Of a stretch of DNA of 64,000 nucleotides, positions 21,963 through 33,929 are shown in pieces. Position numbers and translations under genes: made by a program. This stretch comes from Calvatia gigantea (taxonomy: Eukaryota > Basidiomycota > Agaricomycetes > Agaricales > Lycoperdaceae). A model generated the notes under the pieces. It was not told the origin of the DNA and did no database searches. It saw only the letters and a program-made list of their open reading frames with translations. The stretch lies in assembly GCA_025093985.1 (NCBI GenBank), contig JACAAK010000020.1, positions 167,798 to 231,797 on the forward strand. The letters are read 5' to 3'. Each line of letters starts with the position of its first letter. Position 1 is the first letter of the stretch.

Positions 21963-22881
21963 ATGAGCTCGAACCCAGATGAATACAGAGAACCAAATCT
22001 TGAAGTCACTGACAACAAATCTGAAACATCAGACAAAGAAGAAACAGGGAACCCTGAAGTACCTGAAGAACCAACTGGAGAAACACATGACAAATCTGGA
22101 GCAAACCCAGCAGAAGAAGAAGTACTATCAGAACTTCTAAACAAACTCGACCTAGCAGAGGAAGAGTTAACCCATTAGGAGAACCCAAGACAGGAGAAAT
22201 CAGACAAATCAAGCTCAGATGAAACAGAATCAGAAACTGGCTCCAATATGACCAACAATGCAGTAGTACCCACAACAGTGCCCAGTGGGAAAGGCTTAGT
22301 GCCAGACCCTGGATTTTTTGACAGTACCTGTACCAAATTCAATGACTGGTGGAGAGCAATGACACTCTTCATGAAATTCAACAAAATAGTTTCAGCAGAT
22401 GACAAGGCTATAGCAGTCTTAGCCAGGCTGAGGGGAGGAACAGCAGGAGCCTATGTGGCCATGAAGGCCCCACAAATCCTAGATGGAGAAGACTCAGTGG
22501 ATTGGAAAGCATTCTCTGAGGACTTTAGAAAGACTTTCTCTGATGATGCCTTGAACAGCAAAGCAGAATGGCAAATTGAGAAGTTCAAACAAGGGAACAA
22601 AAACACAGCTGACTATCTAATTGAATTCCAAGTCCTAAAGAGCAAGGCAAAAACGGACAACAAACATGCAATGTTCTTGCTCAAAAAGAATGCCAGACAG
22701 GACATCATCTACACCATTACAGGCTACCTACCTAGCGCCAGACCAGATACCTATGCAGAATGGATGGAAGCCATTCTCACTGTGGAACAGAGGTATGAAG
22801 CATCAGAATACCAAGGAGATAAGGAAACCAACACTGGAATAACCTATGGAGAAATAGGAGAACCAATGGAGATAGGCAGCA
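21963..22881 (+). pseudogene. Family A gag, copy 3, interrupted
   Basis: Starts MSSNPDEYREPNLEV as in copy 5. A stop at 22176-22178 and a short insertion follow, then a long open part (22248-22881) with the capsid-like region (FDDWWRAM-type FNDWWRAMTLFMKFNKI, AEWQIEKFKQGNKNTADYLI). It ends at EPMEIGS, just before the zinc knuckles, where LTR D1 begins. CpG sites present in copy 5 are TG or CA here. Confidence 0.88.
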
Positions 22882-23429
22882 TGTTATAGTGAGATCAACT
22901 TATTACTAAGCTGACCTGATATCTATCATGCAGATGATATCAAAGGGGACTCCTTCTTGAAGGCTCAAAGAATAGACAAAGTAATACAACTACTTTGGAT
23001 ATTCTTAAGTCTTACAATCAAAGGTCTATCCTCAGAGTATAACTTCTTAATGTCTTTATAAAATACACTTAATAGTTTAGAAGCAACATCTTAAGAGTAG
23101 AGAGTAAGAGTGTGTTTAAGAGTTATAGATTGAGTCTCCACCTAACCAAGTAGAAATGATGCCATCTACTGGTCAAGTTGAAGGGTTTATATACTACAGT
23201 GGTATACTACTGTATTGTACTGTATTCATATGTTATGTGTATATATATGGTAATGAAAAGTGGTATGACTTCAAAGTGGTATGACTTTGAATTATGACAT
23301 AAGCTGTGCTATTTATGTGCATTAAGTTCTAGTTAAGTCTGGCTATGTTCTAGGTCTGTCTAGACACATGCTAGTCTTCAAGGTGTTCTAGAACCTGTAT
23401 TATCTAAGTAAATACACAAGTTCATAACA
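22882..23429 (-). repeat. Family D LTR D1, short type (3' LTR)
   Basis: 548 bp; on the minus strand TGTTATGAAC...CACTATAACA. TATA-like TATATAAA lies on the minus strand. It closely resembles the solo LTR D4 (57200-57745) and lacks about 330 bp present in D2 and D3. Confidence 0.85.
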
Positions 23430-23645
23430 TTATCCTTTTCTATCATAGATGTCTCATCTATTTTTCTTTTTAAGAAATTTTAAAGTTTTTATGTTTTATT
23501 TTATAAGTTTTTGAGCATAACATTTTTTTTTCTTTTTTTTGTAAAGAAAAATTTCTAAATACAAGTACAAGTATATAAAGTTTTCATATTTTGCTATTAT
23601 AGCGAAGTAGTGAAGTAAAATAAGAATTTATCTACAAGTGAATGT
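23430..23645 (-). other. Family D 3' untranslated region and polypurine tract
   Basis: AT-rich, no open frame. Next to LTR D1 the minus strand reads GATAGAAAAGGATAA, a purine-rich tract that would prime plus-strand synthesis. Confidence 0.55.
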
Positions 23646-24952
23646 TCAGATCATGTATCCTACTGGTTCACCTGTGATGTTGGCAATTACGTCATTGTCG
23701 AAATCAAACTCAACATCCTCTGGATAATAGCTACTCTGTCAGGATTGATATCCATTGATGATATAAGTCGGGAGGTTTGAGGGAATTGTTCAAGGACTTG
23801 AGGGTCGATGTAATTGTTTGAGGTTTCCAATGTCATTAGATTTGTTGGAGCATTTTGGAGTGAATTTTGGGGCATACTTAGGCCCAGTAGTGGTGACAGT
23901 TGTTGGAATAGAAGTGGAGGAAGGGGTGTTGGTCTTGGTATTCTAAGTTGGATCAGAAGAGGTAGTGTTGTTAGCACATCGATTGAAGGTGTTGGCATGG
24001 GAAGGTAGATTGGTGAGGGCCTTGGGGCCATGGGAGAGGGAGGTGGTAACCCTGATGAGAGGTGTACCAGTGTGGTGAAACTCCTCGTGTTGTTGGAGTT
24101 TGTAAAGGGCATCTGCAGGGAGATCCTTGTGGTCAACTCCTGGATAAGGATTTCTGGCACAAAATTTTGCAAAGTGCCTGGGGCCTTTCATTCTGCAGTG
24201 AATGCAGTAATACTTTCTGCATTGTGTCTTGAAATGGCCCATTCCAAGACATATCTCACAGTGAAGGTCTCAACGTTGAGTCAGGAGAGGTCATCAGGGG
24301 GAAGTTGCAGTAAGCTGTCAATTAGCTTGTGCAGTTGGAACAGATGAAATACTCCTGTTTGCAGGAGCCACATCTGTAGATTTGGGTAGTTGATGAGGAG
24401 TGACTGGAGTTGGGGTGGAGAAGGTTGTCGGGAGCTTCCAGGATTCATTGTAGGTCAGTCTGCAACTTGTTTACTGAGGATTAGAGTTGATTCCTCAGCA
24501 ATTTGTGTAATGGTCTTGAGCATTTGCTCGATAGCCCTAAGATGGGGGCCTATGATAAGATTGTGAGAGAGATTGTTGAGGTGGAGTTTGGTGCTCTGGA
24601 GTGCCTTGTTGTAATTGCTTCTTGCAATTCTTGCTTCATCAAAAGCAAGCCTGACCTTCTGCACTCAGTGAGCAAGTCTAGTATCCCTGCCGTAAGAGGA
24701 CACAAAGTTGGCAGTTGCTCATTCAGATGAAAGAGCAGATCAAAGGGTGGCATTCTGGGGTGTAGATGTCGTAGTTTGACTCAATTGAGTCTTAGAGTCC
24801 AAACCAGGGGTTTGTACTCTCAATGGTGGTGGCAATGATAGGATTGGAGAAGGCAGAGGTGTAGGAGTCTTGGGGATAGAGCTTTCATGAGAAGAGGAGG
24901 AGTTGTCGGGAGTGAGAGTAGGAGTGGTAGGCTTTAGGAAAACCCTAGACAT
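23646..24952 (-). pseudogene. Family D ORF3: Pro/Ser-rich protein with two zinc knuckles
   Basis: The ATG at 24952 (MSRVFLKPTTPTLTPDN) follows the pol stop by 18 bp. N-terminus Pro/Ser/Thr-rich; helical middle (about 24660-24460); then CEICLGMGHFKTQC (CX2CX4HX4C) and CIHCRMKGPRHFAKFC (CX2CX6HX4C) between 24260 and 24159; a low-complexity Pro/Thr stretch; an acidic end EDVEFDFDND. About 435 codons with several stops and frame changes. It is a second nucleic-acid-binding-like protein besides Gag, located after the chromodomain. No established function that I know. Confidence 0.7.
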
Positions 24953-24969
24953 TTGGGTTGTTGGATTTT

Positions 24970-27900
24970 CTACATCAAGTCATGGTCTCTTTTATACTCT
25001 TCAAGTTCCTCTTTTGCATTTTCTAAGTTTACTTCTGGTTCCCATGAATCCTCAGTAGGTCCATAGCCTTTCCATCAAATGAGGTATTCTCATTCAACTC
25101 CTGTATGCTTCTTTCGGAATCTATGTTTCAGAATTCCTTCTATCTGGTATTGTTCTTTGCCTTCTATTAGGTCTGGTGGTGGGTTTTCATTGTGTTTCCC
25201 ATAAATGTCATTCTCTATCATTGGTGTTAGAAGAGAAACATGGAACCTGTTGTATATCTTCTACTTCTTCAGTAGTTTTAGTTCGTAAGTTGTAGTGGAG
25301 GTTTTATGGATGATTTCAAAGGGTCCTTCTCTTCTTTGATTAAGTTTCTTTGATAGATAGGGTAGTGGTAAGTTCTGGTTGTCTAACTACACTTTATCTC
25401 CAACTTTGAATGGCTTCCATGGTCTAAGGTTCTTTTGTGCCATCTTTTGTCTTGTTAGTTTGTGTGCTTCTAAAGCCACTTCTCAGATCTTTTGTAAATA
25501 AAGGGTTGTTTCATTAATCAAGGGTACAGATGTATTCTCTTGATCTTCTAGTGTTGTAAATGCTATTGGATTTGTTCCATATAGAAGTTCATATGGAGAA
25601 TGTATTCTTCCACTATGAGGTTTCGTATTGTATATGAATTCTATCATTGGTAAAGCTCTTGTCCAAGAGTTTGTGTTCTTTGACATATATATTGCTAGAT
25701 AGAATTCTATTTCTTGATTATATCTTTCAGTCATTCCATCTGTTTGAGGATGATATGCTGTTGAAAATGCTGGTTTAATATTCAGTTTTTCATAGAGTTT
25801 TTGCATTGATTTTGCTGCAAATCTTGGATCTCTATCTGATATTATCTTTGTTGGGGTTCCAAATTTTGAAAATATTTTCTCAAATAGTATATCTGCTACT
25901 CCTTGTGCCATAATATTTTTGTTTGTTTTTGTTAGTACTATCCCCTTCATAAGTCCATGGTCCACTATGGACAGGATAGTATCATATCCATTATCTTCTG
26001 GTAAGTCAGTGATTAAATCCATTGATATTTGTGTGAATGGTTTAATTGATTTTGGTCCAGGTATTGGTTGCATTGGTAGTTTTGTTGGATGTCTATTGAT
26101 TTTATATTGTTGACATATATTGCATCCTTTTATATAGTTTTGAATATATGTATTCATTCCTGGCCAATATATTTCTTTATTGAGTTTCTTAATGGTTATT
26201 GTTACAACCTTAGTCTGAGTGAACCTCAGGTTGCAACTTAGGCTAAGACTTGAGGGCGAGTAAGGGGAGAGGAACAAGAGGTGGTTAAGCATACTGAATA
26301 CAGGAGTGTGTATGTACACTTAAATACAATGGCCATCTGGTTGAACGGATGGAGACAACTATATGAAACATCTAATGACAATGGTGCAGCAGTTACTGTG
26401 AGTCAATACCCAGAGATTGCTGGACTAGAATAGGTGAAACAGGTACAAGATGGAGTGGAATGCAGGCAAGTATGGAATGAGTAAGAATAGACGAAAGTTC
26501 ACAACAGTTATTGATATTCCTGGGTGTCCTGATGTTTCATGGTCATGTGTGTTCCTCAGGATTTTTCTTTTTATTTCTGCATTTTCAGGTATAACTATTT
26601 TATTTTGAAATAGGTATAATCTGTTTTTTTCTTTATATTTTGATTTTTCTAAAATCTGAGAATCATTTCTTTTAATTTCATTTTTTATTTCTTCAGTGAT
26701 GAAATTTATGAAATGTTCCTTTGGAATTGCAACAATATTTTCGTTGTCTTTTTCATCAATTTTATAGTCTGGTCTTCTGCTTAATGCGTCTGCTAATATA
26801 TTCTTTTTGTTCTGGTAAATGTTTTATTTGATAGTTGAATTGTGTCATGTATAATGTCCATCTTGCTTGTCTTCAATTTAGATTTTGTGGAGCTTTCTAC
26901 CTTGTTAGGTTTTCATGATTGGACCATATAGTGAATGGATATGGGGTTCCTTCTAAATAATGTTTCCATTCTTTTAATGCTCTAATTATAGCAAGGAATT
27001 CTCTATTGGAGGTATGATAATTCCGTTCTGCTGGGTTTAGGGTTTGGGAGTAGTATGCTATGGGATGTTTATCTCCATTGGTATCCCTTTGTAAAAGTAC
27101 TGCTCCTGTAGTGTTTAAGAATACATCACATTCTATTTTGAATGGTTTATTTTCATCAATCATTTGAAGTATTGGTGCTGTTAAAAAGGCTTGTTTAAGC
27201 TTTTCAAATGATTTCTGTGCTTCTGTTGTCCATAAGAAATTTGTTGTTTTTCTTAATAATGCGTTCAATGGTGTTGCTATTTCTGAATAATTCTTTATGA
27301 ATTTTATGTAGAAATTGCAAAATCCTGTAAATTGTTGAATGTGTCTTGCTGTTGTTGGTATTGGCCAATTCTTTATTCCATCCAATTTTATTGGATCCAT
27401 TTTTATTTCATCTGGTTTTATTATTACTCCTAGATATTCGAGTTCTTGTTTCTTGAATTCACATTTTTCTGTTTTTAGGAATAAATTATGATCTTGTAAT
27501 CTTTTGAGAACTTCTTTAGTTAAGAAGTCTAGATCTTTTATGTCTTTTGCATGAATGAGAATGTCGTCTATATATACAATTACTCCTCCTTTATCTATTA
27601 AATCTCTAAATATTGAATCCATCATGCTTTGAAAAGTTGCTGGAGAATTGGTCATTTTAAAGAACATAACAGTTGGTTCGAATAATCCTTCAGTTGTTCT
27701 GAAGACTGCTTTCCATTCATCACCTTCATGAATTCTTACATTATTATATCCTAGTTGTATGTCTAATTTTGTAAAATATTTCAAATTTTTAAGTTTATCC
27801 ATAATTCTTGAAATATTTGGAATAGAATGTGTGTTTTTCTTCATGTATTTGTTTAAATAAGTATAATCTTGGCATGGTCTTAAATCTGTTCCTTTCTTTG

Positions 27901-28669
27901 ATACAAAGAAAAAGAATGATGCCATAGGTGATTGCGATTCTTGAATATATCCTTTTCTAAGGTTGTCTTTAATGAATTTCTTCATTTCTTCTTTTTCTCT
28001 TGGTGTTAAGTGATATATTCCATGCATTTTTGGTTCAAATGCATTGAGTAATTCTATTTTATGATCCCATTTTCATCTAGGTGGCATTTTCTCAGATTTT
28101 TCTTTATTAAATACTTGTAAATATCTGTGAAATTTTCTTGGGACCACTTTTAATGGGTCTGATTCTCATTTGGCTTTGTTTGATTCATTGAAGAGTTTTT
28201 GTGATGTACTTTCTTTCATATTGATTTCTTCTTCATTGTCTAGAAAGTATTCATCTTCTTCAATTGTATTAATGCTTTTGTCTAATAGCATTGTTTCCAT
28301 GGAAAGAATTTGTTCTTCTTCTCTCCATTTTAAAGTTGCTTTTTCCCAGTCTATGTCCAGATTATATTTTTGTAACCATGTTATTCCTAAGAATAATGGT
28401 TTGCTTAGAATTATTATTTTGGGTTTTATTTCCATTATTTTGTTGTTTATTTTAATTTTGACTTTTGTATATTCAACACATTTTTCTGTTGAATTTCTTG
28501 TTCCATCTGCATTTGTTATTTTAACTGGTGTTTTTAGTTTGAATCTTGGTAATTTCAATTTATCAACAAATTTTGTATTAATATAGATTCTGCTTACTCC
28601 TGAATCTATTAATGTGTTGATTTCTAATTTACTTCGATTTGTATAAATTGTTGTCAGTGCTATAAGCAT
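24970..28669 (-). pseudogene. Family D pol: protease, RT, RNase H, integrase, chromodomain
   Basis: Protease LIDSGVSRIYI with DSG at 28598-28606; RT with FFFFVSKKGTDLRPCQDY, MTNSPATFQ and YIDD (27563-27574); RNase H (ECDVFLNTTGAVLLQ, NREFLAIIRALKEW; the usual TDHKNL reads SNHENL, so an Asp is lost). The open stretch 28027-26897 is 376 codons. Integrase (26900-25300) holds CNICQQYKINRHP, SMDLITDLP, SDRDPRF and TDGMTERYNQEIE. Chromodomain at about 25170-24985 (YLI-WKGYGPTEDSWEP); stop at 24970-24972. Solo LTR A4 splits integrase. A stop near 28168, a short gap, and stops near the RNase H end and chromodomain break it. Confidence 0.9.
26200..26506 (-). repeat. Solo family A LTR A4 with target duplication GTTAT
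   Basis: 307 bp, complete TG...CA, flanked on both sides by GTTAT (26195-26199 and 26507-26511). It sits in the integrase of family D. Solo form implies loss of the internal part by recombination between two LTRs. Confidence 0.95.
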
Positions 28670-28718
28670 TTTGTTCTGGATTTATGAAGATCTATTTCAT
28701 TTAGATCTTCTTTCATAC

Positions 28719-31052
28719 TTAAAAATTTCCATCATTGTCTTCTTCATCTTCTTCTAATTCATAGACCATTGCATTCAGGTCTATTTTCTTCTTGAAAGTT
28801 TTCTTTCCTTTTGCTTGTTGTAGAGTCTTTCCAGTGCTGCTTCTGCTTGCCATAAACTTCTTTCTTCTGGCATTAAGGTAAACCTTCTGCTCCTTACAAT
28901 CTCGTATGAAATGGCCCTTCTTTTGGCAGAAAAAGCATTCTCCTGCTCAGAGAGCTGCTCTTTGTTCTTCTGTGAGGACATTGTTGACAACATATTTGAG
29001 GGCTTGATGTTCTTTGTTTGTGCTTCTTTATTTAATGAGTTGGAAGATTCCTTCTTCGTCAATTCCTTCTGATTCTTTGTCTTCTGATCCATTATAGTTG
29101 ACTTCTTCTTCTTCTTGTGATTCATCATTATAGAAGTTGATTCTGCTAATGGATTTCATGATTCTGTCAACATCCATGTCATATTCACTTCGTTTAAATT
29201 GGGTGGTGAAGGGCTGGGATTTGATATTCTGATATCTGGGTTTGAAATTATTTTTTCTGGGTTTGCTTCTTTTGAATTTAGATTTGGAAGAAGTGATATA
29301 TTGCTGCTGGTCCACAATGATTCTGTAAGCTCCTCTAGCAGCATTTTTCCAATCAGCAATTGTGGTCAGATTAGATCTGAGGGCCTCATGTCTGACTGCT
29401 GGGTCCAGTCCTTGAGTGAAGTATGCTTGGATGGCAGTGTTATCTATAGTAAGTCTTGCTTGTGATGATAGAACAGAGAACTCTGAGATGTATTTCTTGA
29501 TATATTGTCTGTTCTGTTTGAGGTTTCTGAGGTTTTGTTCAGCTTCATGAGTTTGTTAAGCTGGGGTGAATCCTTGTTCCAATGCTTCTTTGAACTGATC
29601 CCAGGTATGCTGTGCTCCTGTTCAATGGATTTCGATATAATCTTGTCTCCAAGCAGAAGCTGCTCCTTCAAGTAATCCCAAGGCATAATTTCACTTTTCT
29701 CTGTCTTGGGTGACTCCAAATGAATTGAAGTAGAGATTGACACTAGATATCCAGGATCTATACTGGTTTGGATCTCCATAGTATCTTTCTGGTTTTTGAT
29801 ATTTGAGGGTGTATCCTGGTTGTACTGCAGCCATGCCTCCTGTTGTAGGTAGTTGTACTAGTGGATTAATTCCTGGTAATTGGGATGTTGTTGGAGGATG
29901 AGTATTTCTTCCTGATGGTTTGATAGTGGGAAAACTAGTTGTTCATTGGATAGGAAGGATTGTGGGGATTTATTGAGTTGTCAGCTGTTCAAGAACTGGG
30001 GTTCTTGGTCTGCTGACAAATGGGGATAATTTTCCTCTATTCTTATCAAATTTGGGGTCCAAGACATCCGAATCTTCTACTCATTGAAGTTCCCTATAAG
30101 CTCCTTCAGTAGGTGAGTTTTTTGTTTGATCTCCTGTATCACATGATAATCCTCTTGTTTCAGTTGTGGTTGGTGGATAAGGGCTAGATTGATATTGTCG
30201 ATGTTGTCCAATTCCTCTTGGATCACTTGGCTCAACTCTCAGTATGTATACGGATTGAGAAGTTGTGGCAATAGGTGGAACCGGTTATAGTTCTCTGGGT
30301 TGAGGTACTGTAATACTAGGTTTCTGACTTCTTTGAGGGTCTTTTCCCTTAGACTGTTCTCTGTCAGATCTGTATGGGGTATCTCTTCCAGAGCTTGTTC
30401 CTGCAATGATTTGTTGACATAATGTGGTGAGTTGAGTTCTCTTGATTTCTCTATATTCCTCATTGAGGAAATCTTGTCTGTGACTTGATACTCTTCTTGG
30501 TTGTCCTTCGAAATTGTATAACCAGTGGGGATCTTGTCCTTTATATCTCCAGATGGTTCTACTGAGAGGCAGACTAAAGAATTCTTCTTTCTCAGCTGTT
30601 GTAGTAATTTAATAATTTTCATCTTGATTTTCCTAGATAAATGTTTCAGTTTACCAATTTTACTTACTATTTTTGTGCTCGAACTCTTCTGAATAGCTTC
30701 TATATTCAGATATTTGTTGTGAACTTTCACTGATCATATCACGTTCCTTATCCATCTACATTCCTATCTCCTGTGTACCTGTTTCAGCTATTTCCTACTG
30801 AGCAATCTCTGAGTATGACTCCAACTAACTACAGTGCCATCCCTATTGGACGTTTCATGTAGTTCCCCATCCATTCAACTGGATGTTCCTGTAGTATTTA
30901 AGTGTACATACATGCCCCTGTATTCGGTACGCTTAACCATCTAGTTCCTCTCTCCTTATTCACCCTCAAGACTTAGCCTAAGCTGCAGCCTGAGGTCTTA
31001 TCAGACTAAGGTCATAACAATATTCTGTTTTTGCACAAGGATTATTTCTTCT
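28719..31052 (-). pseudogene. Family D gag, interrupted by a solo LTR
   Basis: The reading frame opens at about 31052, is split by LTR A5, and continues as a Lys-rich part (30714-30239), a Pro-rich linker (30200-29850), a capsid domain (29830-29300; YQKPERYYGDPNQYRSWI, EGAASAWRQDYIE, AYFTQGLDPAVRHEALRSN), a basic segment (29280-29200), an acidic linker and one zinc knuckle CFFCQKKGHFIRDC (about 28948-28907). Stop at 28719-28721 after EDEDDNGNF. A few TGA/TAA stops and frame changes occur. The start codon is uncertain. Confidence 0.82.
30715..31019 (+). repeat. Solo family A LTR A5 with target duplication ATATT
   Basis: 305 bp, TGTTGTGAAC...TCATAACA, flanked by ATATT at 30710-30714 and 31020-31024. 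It lies in the family D gag region, opposite to gag. It has the pair TTAAGTGTAC and GTACGCTTAA, still able to pair with one G-U. Confidence 0.95.
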
Positions 31053-31536
31053 TCAAGACAATAACCCAAATAGTTGCCTTTCCAGGACTTAGTACTATTC
31101 TAGAGCTTTGGTTGCCTCTTCTCTTCTAGAAGCCAGTCTTATTGTTTACCCAATTAAGTTGTTGTTCGCCCTTTTCTAATTTTAGAATCAGGTCTTATAA
31201 ACTTTGCTCAACAACTATTCCTAGCTCTACTTCTGATTTTATCTGATCAGGCAACAGACTCTTGTTACAGATTTAGCTCTATTAGGCACTTGTTTAATTT
31301 ATTCTAGTGTAGTCTACACTAGTCTCCAGTTTCCGTTGGGGTGTTAATCCTACTGAGTTACTGGAATTTAGCCAACAAGAGAAGGTGTAGGCTAATCCAC
31401 ACTAGCCTCTAATGCAAGTCTAATCTGTCATCTTCTTATGTTCCGAAGAATATAAGAAGCTTGCCCAATAGACTTCTATTTGAGCAGTTGTGGGCACTGA
31501 AACAGCAACAGTAATGACTCCTAGCCTTGGAGAAGG
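31053..31536 (-). other. Family D 5' leader
   Basis: About 480 bp between the primer site and the open part of gag. No open frame of note on either strand and no further repeat recognised. Likely untranslated leader with packaging signals, by position only. Confidence 0.4.
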
Positions 31537-31549
31537 ATTGTTTCTACTT
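31537..31549 (-). promoter_or_regulatory. Self-priming primer-binding site, family D
   Basis: On the minus strand AAGTAGAAACAAT, 2 nt inside LTR D2. It is the exact reverse complement of ATTGTTTCTACTT in D2 (plus-strand 31826-31838), which starts 33 nt after the TATATAAA start (31871-31864). LTRs D1, D3 and D4 have two changes here and would not pair fully. Confidence 0.78.
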
Positions 31550-31551
31550 AA

Positions 31552-32434
31552 TATTATAGTGAGATCAACTTATTACTAAGCTGACCTGATATCTATCATG
31601 CAGATGATATCAAAGGGGACTCCTTCTCAAAGGCTAGTCAACTATTTATAACTACTTACAATGTAGTTATAGATAGTCTATAGTCTACAATCAGTCATCT
31701 ATTAACCTTCAATATATAACCCTTATGAAGTCTTATAGAGTAAGCATGGTTATTGAGAAGAGACTTCTTATGATCAGACTATAAGAGAGGATGATAAGAG
31801 TTATAGATTGAGTCTCCACCTAACCAAGTAGAAACAATGAGGTCTACTGGTCAAGTTGAGAGGTTTATATACTACAACAGTGTACTATTGTATTGTACTG
31901 TATTGTTATGTTACTTGTCTATATATGGTATTTAAAAGTGGTATGACATTCAAAGTGGTACAACTTTAAATTATTACTTAAGCTGTACTATTAATAGTAT
32001 ATTAAAGTTCTAGGTCATTCTAGTCTTATAGACCTTTCTAGGTATTGTCTAGCTTAGTCTAGAGGTGTCTAGACTATATAGATGTTCTAGAGTTGTTGTA
32101 ACTGTATTTGTAGAACTGTATAGTATTAAGTATTAGGTTAATACTTAATCTATTGTTATTATCTTATTGTATAGAATATGCTAAGATATATTGCTGTCTT
32201 GAAGTAACTATACTAGTTGTAGTATAATCATTATTAATATGACTTGATGTTGTTTGACTGTTAATGCTAAGATGTTTACTGATTGTCTTCAGATTATACA
32301 AGTCTTTAGAGACATGGTATAAATCATTATATAATCAATATATAATATTGATCATTAGTCAGGTGATTATGATGTCATTGATTACATCATTATTCTTGTT
32401 GTTAATAATGTCATAAATATTGATATTCATAACA
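31552..32434 (-). repeat. Family D LTR D2, long type (5' LTR)
   Basis: 883 bp. The minus strand starts TGTTATGAATATC and ends CACTATAATA (the usual CA end reads TA). TATA at 31864-31871. It is nearly the inverse of D3 at 34754-35636. It provides the promoter and the self-primer of the D element. Confidence 0.85.
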
Positions 32435-33812
32435 ATGCTGGACTGTAGATTCATCCAGTTTTCTCTACCTTGACAACAGGATTTACATTCCCAATGTTGA
32501 CAATCTTCAACTTCACGTTCTACAGTACAAGTACAATCACATCCTTTTTGGACACTTTGGTCAGAACAAGACTCTGGAGTTAGTCTGATGTGATTACACT
32601 TGGCCCAAAATCTGCACAATAGTCAAAGATTTCTGCAAATCCTGTGTTACCTGCATGCACTCTAAGCCACAATGATACTGACCTTATGGAAACCTCAAGC
32701 AGCTCCCCATTCCTGAATGGCCATGGAACTCTATCTCTATGGACTTCATTGAGAAACTTCCCACATCTTCTGGCTATGACACTATCCTTGTTATCATTGA
32801 TTGCCTCACCAAGCAATCTTTGTTCATTTCCACTCACAATACCATCACCTCGGCTGAACTTGCCCACCTATTTGTCATTCATGTATTCTCAAAACATAGC
32901 ATTCCTGAACATGTTACATCTGATTGCAGCTCTGAATTTGTTTCGCACTTCTTCTACTTGCTTGGACAAGCACTGGACATGAAGTTACACTTCACCTCTG
33001 GGTATCACCCTGAGGGTGACAGACAAACCAAACAGACTAACCAGACTCTCAAGCAATACCTCCACATCTACTGCAACTACCAGCAGGACAACTGGGCTGA
33101 GTTACTGCCACTAGCTGAGTTTGCCTATAACAATGCTCCTAGTGCCACTACTGGTGTCTCCCCATTCTTCACTAATAAAGGCTATCATCCCAATATCACA
33201 GTCTACCCAGAATGTGACTTGGCATCTGCACATGCACATTAATTTGTTGTCAACCTCGATGAACTCCACACAGTGCTCAAATCCGAGATCAAGCAAGCTC
33301 AAGAACGGTACCAGTCATCTGCTGATGCCCACTGGACACCCACACCTAACTTCACAGTTGCGCAAAAGGTCTTCGTTAAGGCACAGTTCTTCCAGATGAC
33401 TTGACCATTGAAGAAACTCTCAGAGAAGTATTTGGGTCCTTATGAGATTATTGTTCAACCTGGTTCCATCTCTTATACTCTACACTTACCTGACTCAATG
33501 TGTGCTGTTCACCCAGTATTCCACATTTCAATGCTTGAATCTGCCACACCTAACCCATTTGACAGCCACTCTGACCTGCCTCCTCCGCCTGTTGAAGTTG
33601 AAGGTGAGCCAGAGTATGAAATCACCCACATTGTTGATTTGAAGATTGACTATCGACATGCCTGCAAGTTATTATACAAGGTTATTTAGTTGGGTTATGA
33701 GGATACTGAAGATTCTTGGCTGCCTGCTACTGAGTTAAAGCATGTGGCTGAACTTGTGGCAGATTTCCATACAGCTTATCCTGCTAAGCCTGATCCCTTG
33801 CATTCTTTGTAA
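32435..33812 (+). pseudogene. Family C integrase and chromodomain, copy 3
   Basis: Zinc-finger region (HFGQNKTLELV ... CKSCVTCMHSK), core with SMDFIEKLPTSSGYD, SDCSSEF (second catalytic Asp kept) and the Glu region DRQTKQTNQTLKQ, then ELLPLAEFAYNNAPSATTGV, LGPYEII and chromodomain end (33600-33812, CKLLYKVI-LGYEDTEDSW, stop TAA at 33810-33812). Stops near 32586, 32676 and 33240 break it. A few codons are missing in the chromodomain compared with copy 1. Confidence 0.88.
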
Positions 33813-33929
33813 TACTCAATAGACTTATTTTCACTCTTATTCATGGACAGACTTTTATTGGACATTCAAAATTATTATTAAACAAAGACATTATGAGGGG
33901 CAAGGGCAGCTGTGTTCATCTGCACATCC

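Larger units (their letters stand above)
21639..22881 (+). mobile_element. Ty3/gypsy family A element, copy 3 (5' end only)
   Basis: A 5'-truncated LTR, primer site and most of gag, cut at 22881 by the D LTR. It lies head to tail directly after LTR A2 with no bases between, giving an LTR-LTR junction. Confidence 0.9.
22882..32434 (-). mobile_element. Ty3/gypsy family D element with mismatched LTRs
   Basis: Minus-strand order: 5' LTR D2 (31552-32434), primer site, gag, pol with chromodomain, ORF3, 3' LTR D1 (22882-23429). Two solo A LTRs are inserted in it (26200-26506 and 30715-31019). The internal part is AT-rich compared with family B. The primer site matches D2 perfectly over 13 nt but D1 only partly. 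The LTRs differ in length (883 and 548 bp) and the flanks CAGCA and ATGCT do not match, so the element is a recombinant. Confidence 0.85.

Noticed and set aside
22882..32434. Dating element D by LTR divergence
   Set aside because: The two LTRs are of different subtypes and lengths, so the divergence does not measure time since insertion.
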